The notes below the pieces were generated by a model, which saw nothing but the letters and a program-made list of their open reading frames with translations, searched no databases and had not been told where the DNA came from. Of a stretch of 64,000 nt of DNA, positions 28,131-37,503 are shown piece after piece. The first letter of the stretch is position 1. Each line of letters starts with the position of its first letter. Source of the stretch: Phyllobacterium lublinensis (GTDB lineage: Bacteria; Pseudomonadota; Alphaproteobacteria; Rhizobiales; Rhizobiaceae); assembly GCF_020164435.1 (NCBI RefSeq), contig NZ_JAIUDQ010000021.1:1-64000 (forward strand). Reading direction: 5' to 3'. The translations under genes were made by a program, and so were the position numbers.

Positions 28131-29069
28131 ATGCGTGCTCATTTGAACTTCAACCGAATTGCATATTTCACGGCTGTGGCCGATACGGGATCCTTTACGG
28201 CCGCGGCTGAAAAACTCGGAATCACCAAGGCTGTCGTCAGCCAACAGGTGGCCAGGCTTGAACAGGAGGCCGGGACCGCCCTCTTCGTGCGCAATACACG
28301 CCGCATCTACCTGACGGATGCGGGAAGGGCATTCTACAGCCGCTGCAGCAGCATTCTACATGATGTCGAATCGGCTTTTGACGAGTTAACGGAATCGGCA
28401 GGCTCGCCTACCGGCTTGCTGCGGCTCACGGCGCCAATTGGGTACGGACATTGCATGGTGGCGCCTGCCATGGCCGAGTACTGCCGGCTCTATCCGGGGT
28501 GCAGGGCCGCGCTTACGCTTACCGACAAGATCATCGACATCCTGGACGCGCAGATCGACATCGCGATTCGCATTGGCTTTCTTTCCGATTCCAGTCTCCA
28601 CTCTCGCCGCATTGGTACTGCGACGCCTTTTTTTGTCTGCTCGTCGGTATTTGCGGAGCAGGCAGCAGCCATTCGCGAACCGGACGACATCAAAATCCTG
28701 CCTTTCATTGCGAATATGGCGAGCGGCGAATCCCATGCCTGGGAGATCACGAACAGCGAGGGCGAGCAAAGGAGCATTCATTTCCGCGCCTCGCTCATGC
28801 TTGATACAATGCCGGGTATTCATGCGGCCGTGGTGGCAGGCGGTGGTGTCTCGGTCCTGCCGGAACATTTCATCAGGGATGACATGGCAGCGGGACGTCT
28901 GATCCGGCTCTTGCCCGACTGGCATTTGCGGACGGCGGGTATTTATGCAGTCTATCCCGCAGCGCGCTTTCGAGCTCCGAAGATACGGGCCTTTGTCGAC
29001 CTGCTCGTGAAGATGCAGAAAGTCCGTGACAGCATCATCACCAGCGATTCCGCAAGAGCCGCACCGTAG
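28131..29069 (+). CDS. LysR-family transcriptional regulator
   Basis: This 312-residue protein has a typical LysR N-terminus with FTAVADTGSFTAAAEKLGIT and KAVVSQQVARLEQEAGTALF (residues about 8-60) and a C-terminal effector-binding domain. I use the ATG at 28131; a TTG at 28119 is in frame. It lies in the same direction as the type I secretion genes, about 105 bp downstream, and upstream of the phosphofructokinase gene. Its targets cannot be inferred from position alone. Confidence 0.85.
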   Translation: MRAHLNFNRIAYFTAVADTGSFTAAAEKLGITKAVVSQQVARLEQEAGTALFVRNTRRIYLTDAGRAFYSRCSSILHDVESAFDELTESAGSPTGLLRLTAPIGYGHCMVAPAMAEYCRLYPGCRAALTLTDKIIDILDAQIDIAIRIGFLSDSSLHSRRIGTATPFFVCSSVFAEQAAAIREPDDIKILPFIANMASGESHAWEITNSEGEQRSIHFRASLMLDTMPGIHAAVVAGGGVSVLPEHFIRDDMAAGRLIRLLPDWHLRTAGIYAVYPAARFRAPKIRAFVDLLVKMQKVRDSIITSDSARAAP

Positions 29070-29282
29070 TAGAACGCTATTCGCCAGCGGTTTTGCACCC
29101 ACCCGCTTGCTGCAAATGATTGCATAAGAGTTGTTATGGAACTCGAGCGCACTCCTTGCCACAGGTTGAATCCACTCCCGGCAATGTTTGGAATCGACAG
29201 CCAACATTCGGGTGATATGATGCCCTTGGACCGGGCCAGTTGGCCCATGCTGCAGACAAATGAATGAACTGACGGGGCAGAT

Positions 29283-30449
29283 GTGACCGAGACATTCGTA
29301 ATCGCGCAGGGCGGCGGGCCGACTGCAGTAATCAACCAGACATTGGTGGGCGCCGTACTTGAAGTGCGCAAGCGCTATCCCGGTGCCCGCGTGCTTGGTT
29401 CACGCCATGGCGTGCGCGGCATCCGCGATACGGATTTTGTCGATCTGTCTGCTCTGACAGAACAGGAACTCCGTCTGATTGCCGGAACACCCAGCGCGGC
29501 ACTGGGGAGCACGCGCGACAAGCCGGACATGGCCTATTGCGAACTTATCCTGAGTGGCCTGCGCCAAGCGGGGGCAACCGCTTTCATCTATATCGGCGGC
29601 AACGATACGGCGGGGACCCAGCAAATACTTGCCGATGCGGCGGGCGGCGATATCGCCTTCGTGCACGCGCCCAAGACAATCGACAATGACCTTGTCGAGA
29701 GCGATCATACGCCCGGCTTCATATCGGCAGCGGAGTTCATTGCTGGCGCATTTGTCAGCGTCGATCTCGACTTTCGTGCCTTGCCAGGCATCTATGTCGG
29801 TATCGTCATGGGCCGCCACGCCGGGTTCCTTACCGCTGCGGCTGCTGCGTGGCAGCAGGACGAGGATAGTGGCCCCCACCTCCTCTACGTGCCCGAGCGG
29901 GCCTTTTCGCCGGTGCAATTTGTCGATGACATTCGTGCTACCCTCAGTCGATATGGGCGCTGCATTGTCGCGATGTCCGAGGGCGTCACGACCGAAGATG
30001 GCCGGTCGGTTGTCGAAAGCCTGGTCCCGCCTGACCGGCTCGAACGCGATGCGCATGGGAACGTCCGGCTTTCTGGCGGTGACCTCGGAATGACAATCGA
30101 GCAAACGCTCCGGGATGGCCTTCCGGGCGTGCGCGCGCGCGTCGACACTTTCGGCTACCTGCCCCGAGGCAATGTGAGTACCATCAATGCGACCGATGCC
30201 CGCGAAGCCTTCGAGGCCGGTGCGTTTGCTGTTGAAGCTGTTGGTCGCGGCGGAGGCTCGGTCGCGTTACAGTATCGGGATCGCGCCACCGTACCGCAAC
30301 TGGTTCCACTTTCCAGTGTCGCGGGAAAGACCCGCCATCTGCCGGACGATTTCCTTGCGCCAGGGGCGAGTCAGATTGCCTTGCCTTGCCGCACCTATCT
30401 GGATCGGTTGCTTCCGCGCCGCTTCCAACTCGCAAAACCATTCGTCTGA
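29283..30449 (+). CDS. pfp: 6-phosphofructokinase, probable pyrophosphate-dependent type
   Basis: This 388-residue PFK-family enzyme carries GGNDT (105-109), PKTIDND (130-136) and MGRHAGF (about 176). The Lys in PKTIDND, where ATP-dependent enzymes have Gly (PGTIDND), marks the PPi-utilising type. It would interconvert fructose-6-phosphate and fructose-1,6-bisphosphate using PPi, which is reversible. The start is a GTG at 29283. Most rhizobia lack a normal PfkA and use the Entner-Doudoroff route, so this enzyme may serve gluconeogenic or pentose flux. GGGCCA-GT-TGGCCC (29233-29246) just upstream is a possible operator. Confidence 0.82.
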   Translation: MTETFVIAQGGGPTAVINQTLVGAVLEVRKRYPGARVLGSRHGVRGIRDTDFVDLSALTEQELRLIAGTPSAALGSTRDKPDMAYCELILSGLRQAGATAFIYIGGNDTAGTQQILADAAGGDIAFVHAPKTIDNDLVESDHTPGFISAAEFIAGAFVSVDLDFRALPGIYVGIVMGRHAGFLTAAAAAWQQDEDSGPHLLYVPERAFSPVQFVDDIRATLSRYGRCIVAMSEGVTTEDGRSVVESLVPPDRLERDAHGNVRLSGGDLGMTIEQTLRDGLPGVRARVDTFGYLPRGNVSTINATDAREAFEAGAFAVEAVGRGGGSVALQYRDRATVPQLVPLSSVAGKTRHLPDDFLAPGASQIALPCRTYLDRLLPRRFQLAKPFV

Positions 30450-30489
30450 ATGCCGTCAGGCCAGAGGAATGAACGGGTAACCGCAGGGC

Positions 30490-30831
30490 CTATGGCACCG
30501 GGATCGCGCAGACTTTTGAACGCGTCAGGAACCGGACCTCGCGGCCATTGTCGAGCGAGAACATGCCGCCGCGGCCTGGCACCACGTCGATGATCAGTTC
30601 AGTATGCTTCCAGAGATCATATTGGGAAGAGCTTATATAAACAGGAGCGCCGCCTATTTCGCCAAGGCAAACATCCTGATCTCCAATGATGAAATCGCCT
30701 TGCGCATAGCACATCGGTGAAGAGCCGTCGCAGCAGCCGCCCGACTGATGGAACAGGATTGGACCATATTCCGACTGCAATGTTGCGATCAGTTCAAGGG
30801 CAGCAGGGGTAGCACTGACTTTGTCACTCAT
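30490..30831 (-). CDS. DUF779 domain protein, aldehyde dehydrogenase partner
   Basis: This 113-residue protein has the conserved Cys/His-rich DUF779 motif HQSGGCCDGSSPMCY and GAPVYISSSQYDLWKHTEL. DUF779 genes are nearly always found next to AcoD/ExaC-type aldehyde dehydrogenase genes, as here (62 bp downstream of that gene on the same strand). The biochemical role is unknown; the vicinal cysteines suggest metal or redox binding. Confidence 0.85.
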   Translation of the reverse strand: MSDKVSATPAALELIATLQSEYGPILFHQSGGCCDGSSPMCYAQGDFIIGDQDVCLGEIGGAPVYISSSQYDLWKHTELIIDVVPGRGGMFSLDNGREVRFLTRSKVCAIPVP

Positions 30832-30892
30832 CGTATCCCTCCCCTATCAGTAGCGCCGTGACAGCGCCACTGACAGGTGTTTTCGTCGAACC

Positions 30893-32410
30893 TCAGAAGA
30901 AGCCCAGCTTCTTCGGACTATAGCTCACAAGCATGTTCTTGGTCTGCTGATAGTGGTCCAGCATTTTCAGATGGTTCTCCCGGCCAATGCCAGACTGCTT
31001 GTAGCCGCCGAATGCAGCGTGTGCCGGATAGGCATGGTAGCAGTTGGTCCAGACACGCCCTGCCTGTATGGCCCGGCCAAAGCGGTAGCATGTGTTGGCA
31101 TCGCGGCTCCAGATTCCTGCTCCCAGACCGTATAGCGTGTCGTTGGCGATCGACAGCGCCTCGTCATTGTCCTTGAAGGTCGTCACGGACACGACCGGTC
31201 CGAAGATTTCCTCCTGGAAGATGCGCATGCGGTTGTGCCCCTTGAACACGGTCGGCTTGACGTAATAGCCACCTGCTAGATCGCCGGCGAGCACATTGCG
31301 CTCGCCGCCAGTCAGCACTTCGGCACCTTCCTGCTTGCCAATATCGAGATAGGACAGGATCTTTTCCAGCTGCTCGCTCGATGCCTGCGCACCGATCATC
31401 GTCGCCGGGTCAAGCGGGTCGCCTTGTACGATGGCTTCGACGCGCTTCAACGCACGTTCCATGAATTTATCATATATGGATTCGTGGATCAGCGCCCGGC
31501 TCGGGCAGGTGCATACCTCACCCTGGTTGAGAGCGAACATGACGAAGCCCTCGATTGCCTTGTCGAAGAAGTCGTCATCCTCGGTGGTGACATCCTTGAA
31601 GAAAATGTTTGGTGATTTGCCGCCAAGTTCCAGCGTAACGGGAATGAGGTTCTGGCTGGCATACTGCATGATCAGGCGGCCTGTCGTTGTCTCGCCTGTA
31701 AAAGCAATCTTGGCGATACGCGGACTGGATGCCAGGGGTTTGCCGGTCTCGAGCCCGAAGCCATTAACGATGTTCAGCACCCCGGGCGGCAAAAGGTCAG
31801 CGATCAGCTCCGCAAGCACGAGAATGGATGCAGGTGTCTGTTCAGCCGGCTTCAGGACCACGCAGTTTCCCGCGGCCAGTGCCGGTGCGAGTTTCCATAC
31901 AGCCATCAGGAGCGGAAAATTCCAGGGAATGATCTGACCGACGACGCCAAGAGGCTCATGGAAATGGTAGGCCACGGTGTCGTGATCGATCTCCGAAATG
32001 CCACCTTCCTGGGCGCGGATGGCCCCGGCAAAATAGCGGAAGTGGTCGATGGCGAGCGGCAGGTCGGCCGCAGTCGTCTCCCGGATGGGCTTGCCGTTAT
32101 CCCAGGTTTCTGCCTCGGCCAGCGTATCGAGATTGTCTTCCATTACCTGTGCGATCCGGTTGAGGATCACGCTGCGTTCGGCAGGACTGGTCCGGCCCCA
32201 CGCCTCTTTTGCTGCATGTGCTGCATCAAGTGCCGCCTCGACATCGGCAGCATCGGACCTCGCGATTTCGCAAAGAACCTGACCGTTTACCGGGGATGTG
32301 TTTTCAAAATAGCGTCCCGATCTCGGTTCAACGAACTGCCCGTTGATGAAATTGCCGTAACGCCTCCTGAAATTGGGTTTGACCGTGCGGTTGAATTCTA
32401 CCTTGTTCAT
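30893..32410 (-). CDS. NAD-dependent aldehyde dehydrogenase (AcoD/ExaC type)
   Basis: This 505-residue ALDH-superfamily enzyme has the general base Glu261 in [10 protein letters not shown] and catalytic Cys300 in [11 protein letters not shown], with the cofactor motif FTGETTTG near 238-245. ExaC/AcoD enzymes oxidise acetaldehyde and related short aldehydes from ethanol or acetoin breakdown to the acid. It is cotranscribed with the DUF779 gene. The regulator gene upstream on the same strand and the palindrome at 32556-32573 suggest induction by an aldehyde, alcohol or acetoin. Confidence 0.9.
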   Translation of the reverse strand: MNKVEFNRTVKPNFRRRYGNFINGQFVEPRSGRYFENTSPVNGQVLCEIARSDAADVEAALDAAHAAKEAWGRTSPAERSVILNRIAQVMEDNLDTLAEAETWDNGKPIRETTAADLPLAIDHFRYFAGAIRAQEGGISEIDHDTVAYHFHEPLGVVGQIIPWNFPLLMAVWKLAPALAAGNCVVLKPAEQTPASILVLAELIADLLPPGVLNIVNGFGLETGKPLASSPRIAKIAFTGETTTGRLIMQYASQNLIPVTLELGGKSPNIFFKDVTTEDDDFFDKAIEGFVMFALNQGEVCTCPSRALIHESIYDKFMERALKRVEAIVQGDPLDPATMIGAQASSEQLEKILSYLDIGKQEGAEVLTGGERNVLAGDLAGGYYVKPTVFKGHNRMRIFQEEIFGPVVSVTTFKDNDEALSIANDTLYGLGAGIWSRDANTCYRFGRAIQAGRVWTNCYHAYPAHAAFGGYKQSGIGRENHLKMLDHYQQTKNMLVSYSPKKLGFF

Positions 32411-32555
32411 CGACTTCCTCCCTTGGCGTGAGACCCCCCGCCCGCCTGGAACAGGAATGTCTCAACTGAAAAACGCCGCCTCCTCGCGGCATCAAGGCAG
32501 GATTGCGCCCCACAGCCCTTATGTCAGCCCGGTCGGAAAAGCTTCCATTGCGATC

Positions 32556-32573
32556 TGTCGCAGAATTGCGACA
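32556..32573. promoter_or_regulatory. Palindromic candidate activator site upstream of the aldehyde dehydrogenase gene
   Basis: TGTCGCA-GAAT-TGCGACA is a perfect 7-bp inverted repeat, 146 bp upstream of the dehydrogenase start, where an AcoR-type enhancer site would lie. On the minus strand a weak GG-N10-GC match to a sigma-54 promoter (around 32489-32505) lies between it and the gene. It is the strongest palindrome in the 193-bp gap. Confidence 0.6.
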
Positions 32574-32603
32574 GTCCGGCGCACAAATCGTTGGGATGGG
32601 TAA

Positions 32604-33575
32604 TCAGGAAAGGCCGAGCCGTTTCAGCTTTCGGTGCAGGGTGGCGCGACTGATACGCAAATGTGCCGCGGCAGCCGACACATTGCCGCCAGTACGCGCC
32701 AGAGCGCGTTGGATGGCACCGCGTTCGGCATTGGCATAGTCGCGCTCGGCATTGCTATGCTGCCCCAGTATATCGGCGGCAGGCAGTGGCCTGCTCAGCA
32801 ACTCGTCGGTCAGGCCGAGAATCAGGCGGGCAGAGCGGGATGCACCCACCACCAGATCATCGTCATCCACGGCGATCAGAGCACTCATGGCCCTGTCGCC
32901 TACTTCACCGGCTCCGTGCGCAAGCACAATGCGGGCCCTCGGAAAAGCCAGGCGGAAGTTTTCCGCTTCGACCCGGCGCGCGGCATCGACGACGGCAAAT
33001 GCAATCAATCGGACAAAATCCTCAGTCAGGTCCCGTCGGGCCGACGAAACATCGATGGCCGCCATCAGCCGGCCGCGATGGTCAAAGATGGGAGCTACCG
33101 TGCACGATAGCGCCGTGTTCTTGCTGCGAAAATGCTGGTCCCGGTGAATCGTCAGCGCCCGCTGTTCGGCGAGTGCAGTACCGATGCCATTCGTGCCCTC
33201 GCGCTCCTCGCTCCAGACGGCCCCTGTCCAAAGACCTATCTTGTAGAATGTCGCGTCGTCTCCCTCATAGCCGCGACGGTCGACGGGCACTCCATCCTTA
33301 TCAGCCAGCAACACGCAACAACCGGCACCGCCAACGGCGGAGTAGAGCCGGTCGAGACTTGCCTGCGCGGTATGGATCAGCGAGCCCAACCGTTCGCGAG
33401 CCTGGTTCAACTCCTGTTCCGTCAGGACGTCCGGGTGGGTACCCTTCTCGGGATCGAGGCCGTAAAGGCGCATCGACCGGCCCCAGGATGCCACCAAAGC
33501 CGACTGCGCCGCCGCATCACCGACCAGGGCAGACTGTATCTGTTCAGCATGCAAGCCGTTCTCAAGCGTCCCCAT
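32604..33575 (-). CDS. AcoR-like GAF/Fis regulator lacking the AAA+ domain
   Basis: The 323-residue protein matches the N-terminal sensory part of AcoR (GAF domain about 75-190, with DRRGYEGDDATFYKIGLWTG and EEREGTNGIGTALAE). It ends with a Fis-type helix-turn-helix (about 280-323, GGNVSAAAAHLRISRATLHR). The roughly 230-residue sigma-54-contacting AAA+ domain (GAFTGA, Walker motifs) is absent, with a short linker instead. It therefore cannot activate sigma-54 RNA polymerase in the usual way. It probably controls the aldehyde dehydrogenase gene through the palindrome at 32556. Confidence 0.82.
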   Translation of the reverse strand: MGTLENGLHAEQIQSALVGDAAAQSALVASWGRSMRLYGLDPEKGTHPDVLTEQELNQARERLGSLIHTAQASLDRLYSAVGGAGCCVLLADKDGVPVDRRGYEGDDATFYKIGLWTGAVWSEEREGTNGIGTALAEQRALTIHRDQHFRSKNTALSCTVAPIFDHRGRLMAAIDVSSARRDLTEDFVRLIAFAVVDAARRVEAENFRLAFPRARIVLAHGAGEVGDRAMSALIAVDDDDLVVGASRSARLILGLTDELLSRPLPAADILGQHSNAERDYANAERGAIQRALARTGGNVSAAAAHLRISRATLHRKLKRLGLS

Positions 33576-33686
33576 GGTCTCCTCCCGAGTCCAGGCGTTT
33601 GGCGATCGTCCGCTGCTAGCCTAGGGCAGTTCGACTTCAGGTCAAGCCCGTCGGATACCGGCGGGGACGCTCATTGAGCAATGCAG

Positions 33687-35963
33687 TCAGACTGCCAGGG
33701 CTTCGGCCGCTGCAATTGCTGACATGTTGACGATCCCCCGGCTTGTCACAGACGGAGCGAGGATATGTGCCGGCCGCTTGGTGCCCATCAGGATGGGTCC
33801 CACCGAAAGCGCATTGTTGAGCTCCGCAAGCAAGGTCATCGACACGTTGGATGCTTCCAGAGACGGGAAGATCAGCAGGTTTGCCTCGCCCGGGAACGCC
33901 GTACGCGCCACATAGCGCTCGCGCAGCTCGCCATTGATGGCAAGATCACCCTGCATCTCACCTTCAACCAGCAGATCGGGTGCCACCCGCTTCAGTCTTG
34001 TATAGACTTCGCGCATCTTCTCCGACGATGCGCCCTCCCGCGAACCGAAATTCGAGTAGCTCAACAACGCGGCTCGTGCCTCGATATTGAAGCGCTTGAG
34101 GTGGTCTCGGGCTTGCAAGGCGATCTGGACGATCTCTTCGGCAGTCGGGTCGATGTTCATATAGGTATCGGCCAGGAAGAACACGCCCTTGGTCATGATC
34201 AGCATGGACAGAGCCGACAGTTGCGCCGAATCATCCGCCAGCCCGATGATGGAGCGGATGTCGCGGGCATGTTTGATGAAGCTCCCCTGCAGGCCGCAAA
34301 TGAGCGCGTCCGCCTCTCCGCGATGGACGGCCAAGGCGCCGATTACAGTGGTATTGGTGCGCACGATGGTACGGGCAGTATCGAGGGTAACACCCTTGCG
34401 TCCGACAAGGTCGTGAAAAAGGCTGACATAGTCACGGTAACGCGGATCGTCTTCCGGGTTGATGATCTCGAAATCACGCTCCGGTCTGATGGTAAGACCG
34501 AAGCGCTCGATCCGATGTTCGACGACAGACGGGCGGCCGATCAGGACCGGCCGGCCGATGCCTTCCTCCAGGATAACCTGGGTAGCGCGCAACACACGCT
34601 CATCCTCACCGTCTGCAAAGGCGATGCGCTTCCCCTGCCCCTTGGCGCGCTCGATCATTGGTTTCATGACCAGCCCCGAGCGGAATACGAAGCGTTTCAG
34701 GCTGTCCTGGTACGCGCGCATGTCGTGGATTGGACGACGCGATACGCCGCTGTCCATTGCCGCTTGCGCAACCGCTGGCGCGATACGCAGGATCAGGCGC
34801 TGGTCGAAGGGCGAAGGAATGAGATAGCCGCTACCAAAAGTGGCAGTCGCGTCACTGCCCAGCGATTCAAGGACAGGCTCGTGTGCCAGCTGCGCAATGG
34901 CATAGGCCGCGGCGCGCTTCATGTCGTCGTTGATCGTTGTCGCGCCCGCATCCAGCGCGCCACGGAAGATGAACGGAAAGCACAGGACGTTGTTGACCTG
35001 GTTTGGATAATCGGATCGCCCGGTGCAGATCATGGCGTCAGGTCGCTCGGCGATCGCCACTTCCGGCATGATTTCCGGTATCGGGTTAGAAAGTGCAAGG
35101 ATCAGCGGATCGCGCGCCATCTCCCTAATCATTTCAGGCTTCAAGGCACCAGCCGAGGACAGTCCGACATAGATGTCGGCGCCGGCCATGACATCGGCCA
35201 GCTCTGTCGCATCCGTGTCCTGCGCAAACGCGCCGCGCCAGCGGTCCACGGAGTTCGCCCGCTTTTTGGTAACGAGTCCCTGGCGGTCAGCAAGATAGAT
35301 GTTCTCACGCCGCGCCCCGACTGTCTCGAGCATGTTCATGCAGGCGATAGCCGCAGCGCCCGCACCCGATGTGCAGATCTTCACTTGGGCAATGTTCTTG
35401 CCGACAAGTTTCATGGCGTTGAGGACGGCCGCAGCAACGATGATCGCCGTACCATGCTGGTCGTCATGGAACACCGGAATATTCATGCGAGCGCGCAGAT
35501 TTTCCTCGATGTCGAAGCAATCCGGAGCCTTGATGTCCTCAAGATTGATGCCACCAAAGCTGGGTTCAAGCGGCGCTACTATCTCGATGAATTTCTTCGG
35601 ATCGGTTTCGTTTACCTCAATATCGATGCTATCGATGCCTGCGAATTTCTTGAAGAGAACCGCCTTGCCTTCCATGACCGGCTTGCTGGCCAGCGCCCCG
35701 ATATTACCCAGACCGAGGACTGCGGTGCCGTTGGAAATGACGGCCACAAGATTGCCCTTGGACGTATAGGTATATGCCTTCTCAGGGTCTGCGGCGATTT
35801 CCTCGCAGGGCGCGGCAACCCCCGGCGAATATGCCAGTGCAAGATCGCGCGCATTGGCCAACGGCTTGCTCGGCGTTATCTCAATCTTGCCCGGCTTCGG
35901 GTGTTCGTGGAAATGTAGCGCTGCGTTACGCAAACTCGCCTTCGGGTCTTGAGACACGATCAT
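33687..35963 (-). CDS. maeB: NADP-type malic enzyme fused to a phosphotransacetylase-like domain
   Basis: This 758-residue two-domain enzyme has an N-terminal malic-enzyme part (about 1-430) with YSPGVAAPC, HDDQHGTAIIVAAAVLN and the nucleotide-binding GSGAAA-like CTSGAGAAAIACM. A C-terminal phosphate acetyltransferase-like part (about 440-758) is probably regulatory and inactive as PTA. It converts malate to pyruvate and CO2. In rhizobia two paralogues of this architecture (DME for NAD, TME for NADP) exist; which one this is cannot be decided by eye. It is monocistronic. Confidence 0.9.
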   Translation of the reverse strand: MIVSQDPKASLRNAALHFHEHPKPGKIEITPSKPLANARDLALAYSPGVAAPCEEIAADPEKAYTYTSKGNLVAVISNGTAVLGLGNIGALASKPVMEGKAVLFKKFAGIDSIDIEVNETDPKKFIEIVAPLEPSFGGINLEDIKAPDCFDIEENLRARMNIPVFHDDQHGTAIIVAAAVLNAMKLVGKNIAQVKICTSGAGAAAIACMNMLETVGARRENIYLADRQGLVTKKRANSVDRWRGAFAQDTDATELADVMAGADIYVGLSSAGALKPEMIREMARDPLILALSNPIPEIMPEVAIAERPDAMICTGRSDYPNQVNNVLCFPFIFRGALDAGATTINDDMKRAAAYAIAQLAHEPVLESLGSDATATFGSGYLIPSPFDQRLILRIAPAVAQAAMDSGVSRRPIHDMRAYQDSLKRFVFRSGLVMKPMIERAKGQGKRIAFADGEDERVLRATQVILEEGIGRPVLIGRPSVVEHRIERFGLTIRPERDFEIINPEDDPRYRDYVSLFHDLVGRKGVTLDTARTIVRTNTTVIGALAVHRGEADALICGLQGSFIKHARDIRSIIGLADDSAQLSALSMLIMTKGVFFLADTYMNIDPTAEEIVQIALQARDHLKRFNIEARAALLSYSNFGSREGASSEKMREVYTRLKRVAPDLLVEGEMQGDLAINGELRERYVARTAFPGEANLLIFPSLEASNVSMTLLAELNNALSVGPILMGTKRPAHILAPSVTSRGIVNMSAIAAAEALAV

Positions 35964-36192
35964 TTACTCCCTTACAGTTCGGACGTGCGCCGAATTCACG
36001 TTGATCCGGCCTGGTGCGGCTGGCTAGACGGAATTTACGATAAACTGTTTATCCGCGTGTTCAAACTGTCCGTTCGGGAAAGGGGTTGCAAGGCTCAAGG
36101 ATCCGGCCAAGATGCTATTTATTGTAATCGGCCGACGGACATAGTTCATTGTTCGGCAGGGATCCGATTGTCGTACGGTAAGGGCTGCGAAA

Positions 36193-36534
36193 ATGAACAT
36201 CAACGATCATGATGAACATCTCATAGAGTCGGTATTTCGCAATGGCACCATAACCGTCGTCGGCGTCGTACTGTCTTTTTCGCTTGGCTTCCTCACGCAA
36301 TGGGCCAGCAATCCGATACCCTGGAGACTGACCGATCTGCCCACGCTGATTCTTATTTCGATAGGGATCGTCATTCAGCTGAGATCTCTCGCCCTGCTGT
36401 TGAAAACCGAATCGCTCAAGAAGGTCGTCTACGACCGGGCCAGCCGGCTATTTCTCACAGGTATAATCGTATCCGGATCTGGCGTTTTCCTGGCAATTCT
36501 CATCGACTCAATCCGGCTGCTGGCGGGGCGTTAA
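36193..36534 (+). CDS. Small membrane protein of unknown function (113 aa)
   Basis: Three hydrophobic segments are visible (TITVVGVVLSFSLGFLTQWA, PTLILISIGIVIQLRSLALL and LFLTGIIVSGSGVFLAILID), so it is probably an inner-membrane protein with a short charged N-terminus rich in Asp/His. No family is recognised. It begins 229 bp from the divergent malic enzyme gene and 80 bp before the next small membrane protein gene. Confidence 0.65.
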   Translation: MNINDHDEHLIESVFRNGTITVVGVVLSFSLGFLTQWASNPIPWRLTDLPTLILISIGIVIQLRSLALLLKTESLKKVVYDRASRLFLTGIIVSGSGVFLAILIDSIRLLAGR

Positions 36535-36614
36535 CCGACACTTGTGATCATCCCTCGCGGGCCCTTGATTTGCGGTCGGGAGCCTGTTGAGTTGCGGGCC
36601 CCGAGGAGAATGAA

Positions 36615-36884
36615 ATGCGCCTAGAAACTGACTTGTCCGATGCCAGGAATGGCCGTTTTTTACGTGAACCCGTACCTTCACACTGGCCGCGCGGTGTCAG
36701 GCAGCTTTCCATGAAAGGGAGCACCCTGTTTGGCGTTCACGAAGAGACTGGCAACCTCTACTGGGATGGCAAGCTTGTACAGACCAGCAACCGTCTCGCC
36801 AATTTTGAACGGGGTCTTGGCATCGTTCTCGTAGCAGCAATGGTATCGCTCGCCGTCTTCGACGCCATCCGGTTCTTTCTCTGA
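36615..36884 (+). CDS. Small single-helix membrane protein of unknown function (89 aa)
   Basis: A strong GAGGAG site precedes the ATG. The first 60 residues are soluble, with GSTLFGVHEETGNLYWDGKL, and the C-terminus is one transmembrane helix (LGIVLVAAMVSLAVFDAIRF). The layout suggests a C-tail-anchored protein facing the cytoplasm. No known family is recognised; the ribosome site and ordered composition make it a likely real gene. Confidence 0.65.
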   Translation: MRLETDLSDARNGRFLREPVPSHWPRGVRQLSMKGSTLFGVHEETGNLYWDGKLVQTSNRLANFERGLGIVLVAAMVSLAVFDAIRFFL

Positions 36885-37041
36885 CCTCAAAGGTCATTTT
36901 CCAAATTGTTCTGCTTGCCAGCCATGCCAACACTTGCGCGCGTGGTCGATACTACGCGCCAATATTTGAGTCGTAAGAATTAGTACAAATGAAAGCAATC
37001 AAACTAACACGGCATTAAGCACAAAGTTTGGTGACGTTCTG

Positions 37042-37067
37042 TCAACCATATTCCTTAAGGTGGTTGA
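37042..37067. promoter_or_regulatory. Inverted repeat upstream of the pilin gene
   Basis: TCAACCA (37042-37048) pairs with TGGTTGA (37061-37067) across 12 bp, about 80 bp before the pilin start. It is a possible operator or 5'-leader stem. The 255-bp gap (36885-37139) contains nothing else I can identify. Confidence 0.35.
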
Positions 37068-37145
37068 AATCGCTGGCGATCTAAGTTCACGACGGTTCAA
37101 CGAAACCAAGTCAACAAATGACCAGCCAAACAGGGATACATGATC

Positions 37146-37325
37146 ATGAACAAACTCTTCGCACGCTTCCTTAAAGATGAGTCCGGCGCAACTGCTATCG
37201 AATACGGCCTGATTGCAGCCCTCATCTCCGTCGGCATCATCGCTGGCGCGACCGCCCTCGGGTCGAGCATCAACACGACGTTCGAAAACCTCGGTTCGAC
37301 AATGACGACTGCTGCTCCGAAGTAA
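37146..37325 (+). CDS. Flp/Fap-type class III prepilin
   Basis: The 59-residue product has a basic leader (MNKLFARFLKDESG) followed by ATAIEYG, the class III prepilin cleavage site with Glu at mature position 5, and a single hydrophobic helix with IAALISVGIIAGATALG. TadV/CpaA peptidase would cut after Gly14. It is the structural subunit of Flp/Tad pili. No tad or cpa secretion genes are in the window, so it must use machinery encoded elsewhere. AGGGA lies 9 bp before the ATG at 37146; another ATG at 37140 is too close to it. Confidence 0.9.
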   Translation: MNKLFARFLKDESGATAIEYGLIAALISVGIIAGATALGSSINTTFENLGSTMTTAAPK

Positions 37326-37335
37326 TGAACGGACT

Positions 37336-37402
37336 GGGGCTGCTCTTAAAGGGCAGCCCCAACGTCCTTCTCCAAGACCAGGCCGCCTTCGGGTGGCTTT
37401 TT
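37336..37402 (+). terminator. Tandem terminators after the pilin gene
   Basis: The first stem is GGGGCTGC (37336-37343)/GCAGCCCC (37353-37360), starting 11 bp after the pilin stop. The second is GCCGCC-TTCG-GGTGGC (37382-37397), a UUCG tetraloop hairpin followed by TTTTT. Two terminators suit a highly expressed short transcript. Confidence 0.8.
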
Positions 37403-37503
37403 CGTTATTGGGCGATGAATAAACCGGTTGTGTCCAGTGTTCTGCCTTATACGTATTTTGGGAACCTGCAGCCGCAACGTCTATTCATTCGCAGGAGGAG
37501 CGC

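Noticed and set aside
29233..29246. GGGCCA-GT-TGGCCC upstream of the phosphofructokinase gene as an operator
   Set aside because: Short GC-rich palindromes are frequent by chance here and no regulator match is known; mentioned only in the gene entry.
33765..35918. 717-codon open frame opposite the malic enzyme gene
   Set aside because: It is an antisense shadow of maeB created by high GC; the product has no family features, while maeB has complete motifs.
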